A DNA stretch of 64,000 nt, from contig JBDTQH010000024.1 of the NCBI GenBank assembly GCA_039932335.1, positions 1 to 64,000 on the forward strand. The letters run 5' to 3'. A model generated the notes under the pieces. The model did not search any database, was not told the DNA's origin, and worked only from the letters and a program-made list of their open reading frames with translations. The translations under genes were made by a program, and so were the position numbers. This stretch comes from JADMIH01 sp039932335 (GTDB lineage Bacteria; Chloroflexota; Chloroflexia; QHBQ01; JADMIH01). This document shows, in pieces, positions 50,639 through 59,776 of this stretch. Position 1 is the first letter of the stretch; each line of letters begins with the position of its first letter.

Positions 50639-51966
50639 AACAGACTAATTTCTCCCTCATGTATACCGAGCGCGCCTACCACGTCCGCCATTTCTGCGTT
50701 GATCTGTGCGCGATCTCTTTCGTTCTCAATGTGGCGGTCGGCATCCCGCATGATCGCCTTTACATGCTCTTTCAGCACAGCCCTCTGCCCGGGCAGGTCG
50801 CACCGCTCGGCGATTTCCGCTATGACATCCAGCATCTTTGCGGGAATAGTTGCATCCCCCATGCCGTAGCGCCTGACCTGATCGAATGCATGCGCCGCCA
50901 TAGCGTCAAAGGTAAGCACAGGGGCAATAATCCGCGCCTGCCCGTTCTTGTCGAGAAGTACATGCCTGGGTAGCTCTCTGGCTGCCAGTTGCCTTAATAC
51001 CAGGCTCATTTCGTTGAGCGCCATCACCGCCGTGTTGGGGTCGTTTATAGCGGGCGACAATGCTTTTATCGCGATGTCCGACAACTGGAGCATCCCGTAA
51101 AGTGGGTCCTGGTATATCGTGCGGTGCGGCCCCGAAGCAAATGCATCCCTGATCTGCCGCACAAGATCGTCAGATACCCTGTCAGCCGGGCCGACCGTCG
51201 CCAGCAGTTCGTTCTTCAGCACGAAGTTGCCAACGCTCTTGTGCAGCACCACAACGAGATCATGGCGGACAGCCATATCCAGCAATTGGCGCCCGTACAC
51301 CATCTGAATATATCCGGACTGCCCGGCCAATACCTCACTCATCTCGAACGCAGCCACCCTTTCGTCGCTGTCATCCTGTGCATCACGTCTCTGCATGTGC
51401 TCCGGATAAAGCCCTATGATTGCCTTATTCGTCGCCTGGCCCACGCGGTTAATGATGTGGTACGCCTGTATCGATTCCGAAACGTGGTGGATAAACAGAA
51501 TAAAGAGCATCAGATCTACTATTGCTAGCAGGAGCGCAAAAGTAGCCGACAGTACAGGCACGAAGTCTTGGTCGTTCTCAATGCGCGTGGTCCTGAGTAT
51601 CAGCAAGCAGTAGACGAAGCTCCCCAACAGCGTGCCGAGCACGATCTGGTTGGTGTTGTCGTCCATAAAGCTGTGCAGAGTGCGAGAAGCATACTGGCTT
51701 GAGGCAAACGAAAAGACCACAATAGTAAAAGAGAACGCCACGCTTGCCACGGTGAGCATAGAGCCTGCTATCGTGGAAAGCATGTCTCGCGTGCCTTCAG
51801 GCCCCGCCTCAAACACCAGCGGCAGGTTGGCGGCCACGCTATTCCCAACGGTCCTATCGAGCCACACCATGAGGTAAGCCAGCCCGATAAGCAGAGCAAC
51901 AACCAGCGAAGGGACGAACCAGAGTCCGCCCTGAAGGTTATTGAACACACGTTGGAATCGAAGCAT
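50635..51966 (-). CDS. DUF2254 membrane protein
   Basis: A 443-residue protein with four N-terminal membrane helices (within residues 12-170). Family marks are DRTVGNSVAANLPLVFEAG, MLTVASVAFSFTIVVFSFAS and SQYASRTLHSFMDDNTNQ. The soluble C-terminal half contains DIAIKALSPAINDPNTAVMAL, the best conserved DUF2254 segment. The function is unknown. The 4-nt overlap with a cytoplasmic ATPase gene suggests the two may work together. Confidence 0.88.
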   Translation of the reverse strand: MLRFQRVFNNLQGGLWFVPSLVVALLIGLAYLMVWLDRTVGNSVAANLPLVFEAGPEGTRDMLSTIAGSMLTVASVAFSFTIVVFSFASSQYASRTLHSFMDDNTNQIVLGTLLGSFVYCLLILRTTRIENDQDFVPVLSATFALLLAIVDLMLFILFIHHVSESIQAYHIINRVGQATNKAIIGLYPEHMQRRDAQDDSDERVAAFEMSEVLAGQSGYIQMVYGRQLLDMAVRHDLVVVLHKSVGNFVLKNELLATVGPADRVSDDLVRQIRDAFASGPHRTIYQDPLYGMLQLSDIAIKALSPAINDPNTAVMALNEMSLVLRQLAARELPRHVLLDKNGQARIIAPVLTFDAMAAHAFDQVRRYGMGDATIPAKMLDVIAEIAERCDLPGQRAVLKEHVKAIMRDADRHIENERDRAQINAEMADVVGALGIHEGEISLL

Positions 51967-51981
51967 AATGTTGGGTCTACT

Positions 51982-52174
51982 ACGTATTGCGTAGGGGCCA
52001 GGGGTCAGGGGTCAGGTTGCCCGCTGTCGGTTATCAGTAGACGGCATGTGCCGCTTATTCTCTTCTCTCAGCGCTCACTAAACCTCATGAACTTCTGCGT
52101 AACTCAGCGCTCTCTACGCCTCTGCGGTGAATCCGTAATCCCTGACACCCGACCCCTGACCCCTGACCCCTGAC
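51982..52174. repeat. Dispersed element copy B with inverted heptamer ends
   Basis: 193 bp. The left array is ACGTATT, GCGTAGG, GGCCAGG, GGTCAGG x2 (51982-52016). The right array is CCCTGAC, ACCCGAC, CCCTGAC x3 (52140-52174). The core aligns with copy A. As with copy A, the left end abuts the start of a minus-strand gene. Confidence 0.85.
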
Positions 52175-52177
52175 ACC

Positions 52178-52207
52178 TTGCCCCGAGCCGTCCACCCCTG
52201 CTATAAT
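52178..52207 (+). promoter_or_regulatory. Promoter of the ABC-F gene
   Basis: TTGCCC (52178-52183), 18-bp spacer, perfect TATAAT (52202-52207). A predicted start near 52214 gives a ~90-nt leader that contains a short frame, ATG 52215 to TAA 52259 (MPANRATSKEPAIA). Confidence 0.6.
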
Positions 52208-52302
52208 ATCATGAATGCCTGCGAACAGGGCAACCTCCAAAGAACCCGCAATCGCGTAAGTTTGCGGCTTATCACACATGAAATAGTAAGCAGTTTATAT
52301 CT

Positions 52303-54378
52303 ATGGCTACCGCAGTTCTCGCTGTATACAATCTATCGAAATCGTTCAACATATACCCTATCTTCGAGGGTGTTAGTTTCACGGTGAACACGGGGGAGCG
52401 TGTCGCGCTTGTCGGCCCCAACGGTGTCGGCAAATCTACCCTGCTCAAGATTATCGCCGGGCAGGACACCGCGAACTCAGGCAGCATTGTGCGCGCCAAG
52501 GGCATCCGCCTGGTGTATCTGCCCCAGGAGGCTGCTTCGTCGTTCGCGTCAGAGGCTGATCTATCTTTCTCGCCTCACGATACCCTCTACCACTCTATGT
52601 TAGACGCTCTAGGACCGGTGCGTGCCTTGCAAGACCGCCTGCGCGAGCTTGAGATAGCCATGGCGGACGTCCAGGGGCCAGAGTGGGACAACCTTCTCAA
52701 AGAGTACGAGGACGTCACCCACAGGTTCGAGATGGTGGGCGGCTACAGCTTCGAGCACCGTATAGAGGAAGTGTTACAGGGCCTCGGCTTCAAAGAGGAG
52801 CAATTCGAGCAGACGCTCGACACCATGAGCGGCGGCCAGCGCACACGCGCCGCGCTTGCTCGCGCCCTCCTCGCTGACCCCGATCTCCTTCTACTCGATG
52901 AGCCCACCAACCACCTCGATATTGCCGCCATAGAATGGCTGGAGCAGTTTCTTGCCGGGTGGCGCGGCACCTTGCTCGTTATCGCCCACGACCGCCGCTT
53001 TCTCAACAAGGTAACCACCCGCACCCTGGATATGGAGTTCAGCAAGCCGGTCTCCGGCATGGCTATTGCGAAGCGGGGCCGTGCTCCGCGTGAACTGGAG
53101 GCGCAGGAAGCCTTCAGCCGTCTGCAAGACTACCCTGCTCCCTACGAAAAATATCTCCAGCTAAAAGCCGAGCGCTACGAGCTACTGACCGCACAGTATG
53201 AGGCGCAGCAGGAGTTCATCGAGAAAACCGAAGAGTTCATCCGCCGCTTCAAGGCGGGCCAGCTAACCAAGCAGGCGATGGGCCGCCAGAAACGCCTATG
53301 GCGCATGGACCGCATGCAGCGTCCTACTGAGAAAGCCGAGTTGCGTCTCAGTCTCCGCTCGCACGTTCGGTCCGGCCAGAGCGTGTTTGAGGCCGAAGAC
53401 CTTGAGATCGGCTACCCGGCACAGGATGGCACAGGCAAGCCGAAAGTGCTCGCTAACTGTCCTGACCTCGAAATCGAGCGCGGCGAGCGTGTTGCCCTCA
53501 TCGGCCCCAACGGTATCGGCAAGACCACCCTCCTGAAAACCATGATGGGCAGCCTTGCTCCTATTTCCGGCCACCTCGAGCTGGGGCACAATGTCCGCTT
53601 CGGCTACTACGCCCAGGCCCATGAAGGGCTTGACGCGAACAACACGGTTATCGACGAGATACGCTCCGTCCGCAACATGACCGAGGACGATGCTCGCGAC
53701 CTGCTCGGTAAGATGCTCTTCTCGGGTGACAATGCCTACAAGCTGATAGGCGACCTGAGCGGTGGCGAGCGCAGCCGTGTCGCGCTAACCAAGCTGACCC
53801 TGACAGATGCTAACTTCCTCATCCTCGACGAGCCTACCAACCACCTCGATCTTGACGCCCAGGAGGCTCTTACCCAGGTGCTGCTAGCCTACGACGGCAC
53901 AATCCTCTTCGTGTCGCACGACCGCGCCTTTATAGATGATCTGGCCACGCAGGTGTGGGCAATGGAACCCGGCACCCTTACTTCATGGGAAGGCAACTAC
54001 AGCGAATACCTGGCCGAGCGTACTCGCCGCGAGGAAGCAGGCGTGCCCCTTCCCAACGGCACTAAGCCCACACATAGCGCTGCTCCACCTCCGAAAATGG
54101 ATACAAAAGAGCAGAGCCGTGCAGCCCAGCGTCAGGACCGCGCCGCTGAGCGCGAGCGTGCCCGCTTGCTCAAGCGCCGCCAGGATGCGGAAGACAACAT
54201 CTCGCAGATCGAAGCTCGCCTCAACACTGTATCCGATTCTCTAACTGCCGCTACCGAAGTGCGCGACCTCGAAGCCATAGTCAAGCTGGGTACAGAGTAC
54301 GCACGCCTCGAAGAAGACCTCGACAAAGCTTACAGCACCTGGCAGCAGTTGGAGGACGAGGTGAATGCAGGGGCGTGA
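52303..54378 (+). CDS. ABC-F family ATPase (ribosome-associated)
   Basis: A 691-residue protein with two ABC domains and no membrane segment. Domain 1 has Walker A GPNGVGKST (residue ~38), signature MSGGQRTRAAL and LLLDEPTNHLD. Domain 2 has GPNGIGKTT (~401), LSGGERSRVAL and LILDEPTNHLD. The linker (about residues 245-330, with FIEKTEEFIRRFKAGQ) is the ribosome-contacting arm. A charged C-terminal coiled coil covers residues ~600-690. ABC-F proteins act on the ribosomal E/P site in translation or antibiotic protection; the subgroup cannot be fixed by eye. Confidence 0.93.
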   Translation: MATAVLAVYNLSKSFNIYPIFEGVSFTVNTGERVALVGPNGVGKSTLLKIIAGQDTANSGSIVRAKGIRLVYLPQEAASSFASEADLSFSPHDTLYHSMLDALGPVRALQDRLRELEIAMADVQGPEWDNLLKEYEDVTHRFEMVGGYSFEHRIEEVLQGLGFKEEQFEQTLDTMSGGQRTRAALARALLADPDLLLLDEPTNHLDIAAIEWLEQFLAGWRGTLLVIAHDRRFLNKVTTRTLDMEFSKPVSGMAIAKRGRAPRELEAQEAFSRLQDYPAPYEKYLQLKAERYELLTAQYEAQQEFIEKTEEFIRRFKAGQLTKQAMGRQKRLWRMDRMQRPTEKAELRLSLRSHVRSGQSVFEAEDLEIGYPAQDGTGKPKVLANCPDLEIERGERVALIGPNGIGKTTLLKTMMGSLAPISGHLELGHNVRFGYYAQAHEGLDANNTVIDEIRSVRNMTEDDARDLLGKMLFSGDNAYKLIGDLSGGERSRVALTKLTLTDANFLILDEPTNHLDLDAQEALTQVLLAYDGTILFVSHDRAFIDDLATQVWAMEPGTLTSWEGNYSEYLAERTRREEAGVPLPNGTKPTHSAAPPPKMDTKEQSRAAQRQDRAAERERARLLKRRQDAEDNISQIEARLNTVSDSLTAATEVRDLEAIVKLGTEYARLEEDLDKAYSTWQQLEDEVNAGA

Positions 54379-54422
54379 AACGTAAAACGTAAAACGTAAT
54401 TTACGATGCGTGAAGCGTGAAC
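54374..54422. repeat. Heptamer array (CGTAAAA / CGTGAAA type)
   Basis: Seven 7-nt units starting inside the last codons of the ABC-F gene: CGTGAAA, CGTAAAA x2, CGTAATT, TACGATG, CGTGAAG, CGTGAAC. The stop codon TGA (54376-54378) is formed by the first unit. Confidence 0.82.
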
Positions 54423-54503
54423 GGGTTATCTGGGGAACAGTGTATGCGTTGACCTGATGGTTTCGCGCTATACATGGTAAAATGTCGCCATGTCAACTTT
54501 GGG

Positions 54504-54524
54504 CTTTACGTTTCGTGTTTCACA
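54504..54524. repeat. Short heptamer array before coaE
   Basis: CTTTACG, TTTCGTG, TTTCACA: complementary in type to 54374-54422, giving an inverted pair of arrays about 80 bp apart. Confidence 0.55.
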
Positions 54525-54535
54525 GGTTTCGCCTT

Positions 54536-55144
54536 ATGCCATATCACTCTAAAATACTCCTTGGCCTCACGGGCAATATAGCCTGTGGTAAGAGCACTGT
54601 CCTGCGGCAATTGCGCACGCTTGGCGCTACGGTCATAGACGCCGACGTGCTGATACATGCCATCCTTCGTAAGGACGGCGCCGCCTACTGGCCCGTCGTG
54701 TCGGAGTTCGGCTCCGGCATATTGCGCGAAGATGGCGAAATCGACCGCCGCGCTCTCGGCGGTATCGTATTCTCCGACCCGGAAAGGCTGCACCGTCTCG
54801 AAGAGATAGAGCACCCCATCGTCCGGCAGGTGATCGACGACCAAATCGCTGAGGCTCCCAAGCCGGTGGTAGTGCTGGACGCCATCAAGCTTATTGAATC
54901 GGGCTGGGCCGACAAGTGCGACACTGTATGGGTTGTGACATGCACACGCGACCAGCAATTGGACCGCTTGATGGCGATGCGTGGCTACTCACAGCAAGAG
55001 GCCGAAGCGCGCATCGACGCTCAATCGCCCCAGGAAGAGAAAGTGGCCCGCGCCGACGTCGTGATAGACAATTCCGGCACGCTCGAACAAGCACGGGGCC
55101 AGGTGCAAACCGCCTGGACCGACTTCGTTGGCGACGTTGAATAA
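54536..55144 (+). CDS. coaE: Dephospho-CoA kinase
   Basis: About 202 residues. The start at ATG 54536 (MPYHSKILLGLTGNIACGKST) is chosen because the upstream open frame covers a heptamer array. Walker A GLTGNIACGKST (residues 10-21) is a variant of the common GLTGGIGSGKS. DADVLIHAIL, HPIVRQVIDDQI and DAIKLIESGWADKCDTVWVV are as in CoaE. It adds the 3'-phosphate of coenzyme A, the last CoA step. The next gene starts 21 bp downstream. Confidence 0.93.
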   Translation: MPYHSKILLGLTGNIACGKSTVLRQLRTLGATVIDADVLIHAILRKDGAAYWPVVSEFGSGILREDGEIDRRALGGIVFSDPERLHRLEEIEHPIVRQVIDDQIAEAPKPVVVLDAIKLIESGWADKCDTVWVVTCTRDQQLDRLMAMRGYSQQEAEARIDAQSPQEEKVARADVVIDNSGTLEQARGQVQTAWTDFVGDVE

Positions 55145-55165
55145 TTTCTCCGTTCCGCATTCAGT

Positions 55166-57340
55166 ATGAGGCTTGAGCTAACACAATCTGATGCACCTGT
55201 CCGGCGGCTATGGTCCGCATGGGGTTTTCTCTTGCGCCGCGTGCTCATGGAGCGCGCCCTCTGGCTCAGCCTCCTATTTGGCCTCGTGGTTCTCGTGCTT
55301 GCCTACCAGAGTCCTCGCTCGATCTTTGTTGACATCGGCGGGCCACTCGACGGCCCCCACATTTCCGGCTTCCATGCGCCCGAAAACAACGCTGCGGGCG
55401 ACGCCAACTTCAGGTGGAGCATGGGCAGGGGCACGCTGATCTTTCAGGGCATCGGTAAGCCCCTTTCGGCCTTTCCTGCCACTCTTCAGTTGAGCAGCGG
55501 CCGGACCGCAAGCGCGGAGCCTCTTGCGGTCAGTGTGGCTGTGAACGGCCATCCCGTGCAATCTCTCGCGCTCAAGCCCGAAAGCGCGCCCTACACCATC
55601 ACAATAGATCCTGCCTGGCTCGACCTGTCGGGCGACGTACAAATTAGCTTCACCACCGCAACATTCCAATCGGGCAGCGACAAGCGTGACCTCGGCTTCT
55701 TGGCCGACTTCGCCCGCGTGGACCTGCCCACAGGCGCAACCCTCCCATCCATAGGCCAGCTTCTGGGCCTTTTGCTCTCTGCTTTACTCCTCTATTTCCT
55801 GCTGCGTGCTGTCTGGCTCCGCCATGTCGCGGCAGGCCTGCTTACGGGAGGCTTCTTGCTGCTCTGTGCCGCAGTTATTGCTGTTCAGCGGCTGCTGCTC
55901 ACAATCTTCACTCAGCGTCTCCTGACAACTCTCTTGCTTGCTCTGCTGGTGATACTGCTAGCCGAGCCTCTGCTACGCCTGGTTACTCGCGCTGCCGGTT
56001 GGCGCGGCGACCGCGCTGTGCCCGAATGGGCCTGGACGGGTCTGCGCGGCCTGGTGGTGTTGTCGCTGATTCTGAAAGTGGGCGGCCTCCTCTATCCGCA
56101 CACATTCATCATCGACGCGCCGTTCCACATCAAATATGTCACTTATATGCACGAAGGACGCCCATTCGAGGAATACTTTGGCAAGAACCTCGCGCTGTCC
56201 GTCATGCCGCCCGATGAATGGGGCTCCGCGAAAGCCTTTATCCCCTACTCTCCATTCTTCTACGTGGTAGCCGCACCGCTGGCGGGCTTGCCGGTCCCTC
56301 TTGATCTATCCATCCCCACTGCCGCCGGGATATTCGAGGCACTGAGGGTGGCGCTGGTTTTCCTCATCGCGCTTGCGCTTGGCACTGCCCGGCGAAGCGA
56401 AGACCCCGACCGTGCCTCGCGAGTCGCCCTGGTCGCGGCAGGCATCTACTCGGCGGTGCCCGCTACCTTCCTGCTTCAGCAATTCGGCAACTGGCCCACT
56501 CAGACCTCGCTCTGGCTTCTAACGCTGTGGATTGCCGTCACCTGTCTATTCTGGCGCCGCGCCACTCGCCCTGCCGTGTGGATCGCGTCTACCGTGGCCC
56601 TCACATTGACCATGCTCTCCTACACCGTTACCGCTGTGTACGTGGGCATCTTTATCGGGTTACTGGTTGTGCTCGGCTGGCTGTTCGCACCCGATGAGCG
56701 TAAGAAGTGGTCGGCTCTGGCCCTTTCAGCCGTGGCGGCTATGGCCCTCAGCGTGCTGATATACTACGGGCGCTATGTGGGTGACATCCTGGGCAGCACC
56801 CTTCCCACATTCGGCAATGCCATCGAAGAGCAAGGCAAGCTCACAACACTCCGCACGTCCTGGTACGATTTCTTCACAGGCCATCTTGCGCGCGCCATGC
56901 AATCCTATAAGCTGGATATAATCTACGCGCTGGGCCTGGCGGGCACGCTCTGGCTCTTTCTGGGCCGGGGGTGGCGTCACAGGCGCGGAGTGCGTGCAGC
57001 CCGTCAGAAGCCCGTATACGCACTCATAGCGCGCCCAACCTCCGATGCCGGTGCCGCGCCAATAGGCAGGTGGGCTGCGTGGCAGGCTGTGTGGCTCGGT
57101 TCCTGGCTGCTGCTATTCCCTCTCTTCACCTTCGCCGACTTCTGGGTAGACCAGGCGCTCAAGGAGTTCTGGATTGCCCTTCCAGCCGTCGCCATCGTGA
57201 GCGGCACATGGCTCCTGGCTTTGCGCGCCCGCGCCGCAAACTCCATGGCGCTGCGCATCTTCCTCTACCTTATCCCCGCCACTCTCATCTGGCAAAGCAT
57301 TTCGCTATGGGTGTTCCGCCTCTTCTTCCACAACCGTTAG
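55166..57340 (+). CDS. Large multi-pass membrane protein, GT-C-like
   Basis: A 724-residue protein. One helix near residues 32-52 is followed by a soluble domain of about 140 residues (FRWSMGRGTLIFQG, ALKPESAPYTITID), probably outside the cell. About 12 helices then run to the end. An Asp-containing first loop of the second half (DAPFHIKYVTYMHEGRPFEEYFG, AFIPYSPFFYVVAAPLAG) is typical of GT-C glycosyltransferases or related oligosaccharide-handling proteins. I do not recognise a defined family. It follows coaE by 21 bp but has no link to CoA. Confidence 0.65.
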   Translation: MRLELTQSDAPVRRLWSAWGFLLRRVLMERALWLSLLFGLVVLVLAYQSPRSIFVDIGGPLDGPHISGFHAPENNAAGDANFRWSMGRGTLIFQGIGKPLSAFPATLQLSSGRTASAEPLAVSVAVNGHPVQSLALKPESAPYTITIDPAWLDLSGDVQISFTTATFQSGSDKRDLGFLADFARVDLPTGATLPSIGQLLGLLLSALLLYFLLRAVWLRHVAAGLLTGGFLLLCAAVIAVQRLLLTIFTQRLLTTLLLALLVILLAEPLLRLVTRAAGWRGDRAVPEWAWTGLRGLVVLSLILKVGGLLYPHTFIIDAPFHIKYVTYMHEGRPFEEYFGKNLALSVMPPDEWGSAKAFIPYSPFFYVVAAPLAGLPVPLDLSIPTAAGIFEALRVALVFLIALALGTARRSEDPDRASRVALVAAGIYSAVPATFLLQQFGNWPTQTSLWLLTLWIAVTCLFWRRATRPAVWIASTVALTLTMLSYTVTAVYVGIFIGLLVVLGWLFAPDERKKWSALALSAVAAMALSVLIYYGRYVGDILGSTLPTFGNAIEEQGKLTTLRTSWYDFFTGHLARAMQSYKLDIIYALGLAGTLWLFLGRGWRHRRGVRAARQKPVYALIARPTSDAGAAPIGRWAAWQAVWLGSWLLLFPLFTFADFWVDQALKEFWIALPAVAIVSGTWLLALRARAANSMALRIFLYLIPATLIWQSISLWVFRLFFHNR

Positions 57341-57400
57341 CACTCACGGCTGGCTACCGCGCTTGCCGGGAAAGCGCCACTTCGTACCATAGTGTATGGG

Positions 57401-58303
57401 CTAACTGCCGTGGAAGAAATCAGCGATTTCTTTGCGAACCTCGTCCGGGGATTCGATATAAGAGTAGTGCCCGCATTCTCTCAGTAAGGCAAAGCGGGCC
57501 CCTGGTATGGCGTCGACGATGTGGTTGGCACATTCTACGGGAATGAAATCATCTTCTCCATGAATGATGAGTGCCGGCATGTTAAGCTGTCTGAGGTCGG
57601 GCAAGAGATCGTATTCGCTCGACAGCCACGTTTCGCCCATCAGTCGTTGCTCTATTTCCCACGCCTTGAGAATGCCATCCTTTGTGAAGCTCGCTCTCAA
57701 TGTGCCAACCACCTGTTCGAGATGCTCCGGTTGCCTGATGGCTCCCTTGAAATGAATTCGATAGTAGGCAGCAACCGTGTCAGGATCGCCCTCCCGATAT
57801 CCTGTCGTGGCCGACATTGCTTGCAGCTTTTCTACATTGTCAGGCGTTCTCTTGCGGCGCTCCTGGCGGAATAGCAGGTAGTCGTCACGCGAAGCTGGAG
57901 CGGTATTCACCAGTATCAGGTGTGATACCCTGTCCGGGTGGCGGATGGCATATTCCATCGCCAGAAGCCCGCCCCATGAGTGCCCTAGAAGCGCAACCTT
58001 GTCCAACCCGAAGTATTCCCTAAGGCGCTCTAGATCATCTATCTCCGATTGGATAGTAACATCTTCGGGCTGCACGTTATCGGCAGATTTGCCGCGTCCT
58101 CTCTGGTCATAGTAGATGAGTTGATACGAATCAGACAAGCGATCCAGATCGGGGAGAAAATAGCTATGGTCGAAATCCGGCCCGCCATGTAGGACGATGA
58201 CCGGCTGCCCCTGGCCCACTACACGGTAATATAACCCGGCGTTATCTACCGGGATATAGCCTTCACGCGGAGCAGGCCGGTTCCAGTTCGGATTTGAGCC
58301 CAT
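57401..58303 (-). CDS. Alpha/beta hydrolase, proline iminopeptidase-like (S33)
   Basis: A 300-residue cytoplasmic hydrolase. The oxyanion HGGPDFDHS (residues 39-47), YYDQRGRGKS, nucleophile S109 in LLGHSWGGLLAMEYA, acid D251/D252 in IHGEDDFIPVE and H279 in ECGHYSYIE give a full triad. The HGGP and DQRGRGKS motifs are those of peptidase family S33, which releases N-terminal proline, though other alpha/beta hydrolases share them. The gene stands alone, convergent with the membrane protein gene. Confidence 0.85.
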   Translation of the reverse strand: MGSNPNWNRPAPREGYIPVDNAGLYYRVVGQGQPVIVLHGGPDFDHSYFLPDLDRLSDSYQLIYYDQRGRGKSADNVQPEDVTIQSEIDDLERLREYFGLDKVALLGHSWGGLLAMEYAIRHPDRVSHLILVNTAPASRDDYLLFRQERRKRTPDNVEKLQAMSATTGYREGDPDTVAAYYRIHFKGAIRQPEHLEQVVGTLRASFTKDGILKAWEIEQRLMGETWLSSEYDLLPDLRQLNMPALIIHGEDDFIPVECANHIVDAIPGARFALLRECGHYSYIESPDEVRKEIADFFHGS

Positions 58304-58369
58304 CGCACGATACCCAGTTAAGTGCCGTTAGACTAATTATCCCTATTCCAGCGGCGAGCCGGACAAGTC

Positions 58370-59560
58370 CTATACAGGCAACACGATCGCCACGGTCGTT
58401 CCTACACCCGACGCGCTCTCTATCGAAATGTGCCCGCCGTGGGCTTCCACAATAACCTTGCTGAGATACAGGCCAACACCAAGGCCGCCCGAACGCAGTG
58501 GCCCACCATGATAATTATGCTCGAAGACTTCGTTTAGCCTGCTTGCCGGTATCCCTGGACCCTTGTCCTCTACCTTAATGATCACGTTCCCTTCAAACAC
58601 ATCCTCTCTGCAAGAGACATCAATTGTCTCATTCTGAGGCGAGTAGCGGACCGCGTTTGAGATCACATTGTTGAACACCTGCTCAAGCCGCTTATTATCC
58701 CCATGCAGCCAGAGTGGCTCGCTGCTGATCTTCAGATCTACTGTATGATTGGAACTGGCTTGCGCGACAGCCTGCCCGGCCGCCAGCCTCAAAAGGCCGG
58801 TCAACTCCACCTTGCCGCGTGTTATCGCGAACTCCCCCCTCTCAATACGCGACAGATCGACAAAGGTATCTATCAATCGATTGAGGCGTTGTGCCTGCGC
58901 CCACAGCACATCTAGCTGCTCCATGAGGCGTTGGTCTGCATGGCCCGACGAGCTTATCCGCTTGCGTATCAACTGGGTAAAGCCCATGATCGACGTCAGG
59001 GGCGTGCGTAGCTCATGGCTGAGCACGCTGAAAAGCTGGATCTTGGAGGAAACGTCGCCATCACCTTCAGCGACTGCGGCTCGGGCCACCACCGACGAAG
59101 CAAGTGCAGCCAGCGTCTGCAACACCTGGCACTCCTCGTTGCTATAGACGTAGGGCGAGTCGTAGTACAGAACGAGCATTCCGAGCGGCTTGCCTTCGCT
59201 CACCAGCGGCGCCAGCATCAGCGTAGTGGCACCCATCAGAGTTGCCCACGCACCTATCTCCAGCGTAGGGGAATGCTTTTGCGCGTTGCCTATCAGCATT
59301 GGGTGCCCGGAGTTACCCATAAGCTCCTTTGCCCAATGGCTGGTTCCCGCCGCTTCCAACTTACGCGCAACACTGGGCGCGACGCCGAAACCGCCCAGAT
59401 GGCGGAAGGTGCCATCGCTGCCATGCAGGAAAACAGAGGCCATGTTGGTGTTAAAAAGGCCCGCTGCTGTGGAGGCTAGCTTTTCGATGATTGCACGCTC
59501 ACCGCCTGCCTCTGCTGATAGGTCCGCGATCTCGGCAAGGCTCTTAATGTAATTCCTCAC
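58370..59560 (-). CDS. GAF-domain sensor histidine kinase (orphan)
   Basis: A 396-residue kinase starting at GTG 59560 after AAGAGAGA. Residues ~20-160 are a GAF domain (TNMASVFLHGSDGTFRHLGGF, PLGMLVLYYDSP). The HisKA dimerisation domain has the phosphorylated H182 in FSVLSHELRTPLTS. HATPase_c follows with VFNNVISNAVRYSPQN (N box), VEDKGPGIP and GGLGVGLYLSK (G boxes). There is no membrane segment, so the signal is cytoplasmic. No response regulator is next to it. Confidence 0.92.
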   Translation of the reverse strand: MRNYIKSLAEIADLSAEAGGERAIIEKLASTAAGLFNTNMASVFLHGSDGTFRHLGGFGVAPSVARKLEAAGTSHWAKELMGNSGHPMLIGNAQKHSPTLEIGAWATLMGATTLMLAPLVSEGKPLGMLVLYYDSPYVYSNEECQVLQTLAALASSVVARAAVAEGDGDVSSKIQLFSVLSHELRTPLTSIMGFTQLIRKRISSSGHADQRLMEQLDVLWAQAQRLNRLIDTFVDLSRIERGEFAITRGKVELTGLLRLAAGQAVAQASSNHTVDLKISSEPLWLHGDNKRLEQVFNNVISNAVRYSPQNETIDVSCREDVFEGNVIIKVEDKGPGIPASRLNEVFEHNYHGGPLRSGGLGVGLYLSKVIVEAHGGHISIESASGVGTTVAIVLPV

Positions 59561-59764
59561 AGTAACAGTCTCTCTTCCCGGGCTTGCTATTCCTTCCAGG
59601 TGCGTGCTTGCCCTTACCCTGTCCGGCCGCGTTAGGCGTCCGTTCTACAACAGATATAGCAAGAATTGAACCATTCGCTAGTCCTACTCCATTCTAACAC
59701 CACCGTAGTATGCCTACCGGTTCTGCACATGGCTGCGTCCGCACGTGGGATGGCGGCAGTCCAT

Positions 59765-59770
59765 TATAAT
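59765..59770 (+). promoter_or_regulatory. -10 box of leaderless queA
   Basis: A perfect TATAAT ending 6 nt before ATG 59777, with no Shine-Dalgarno sequence. The -35 is not clear. Confidence 0.55.
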
Positions 59771-59776
59771 ATCCCT

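Larger units (their letters stand above)
51967..52302. other. Divergent intergenic region with element B and ABC-F leader
   Basis: 336 bp between the DUF2254 gene (-) and the ABC-F gene (+). It contains repeat element B, a promoter at 52178-52207 and a possible 14-codon upstream frame. Confidence 0.6.
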
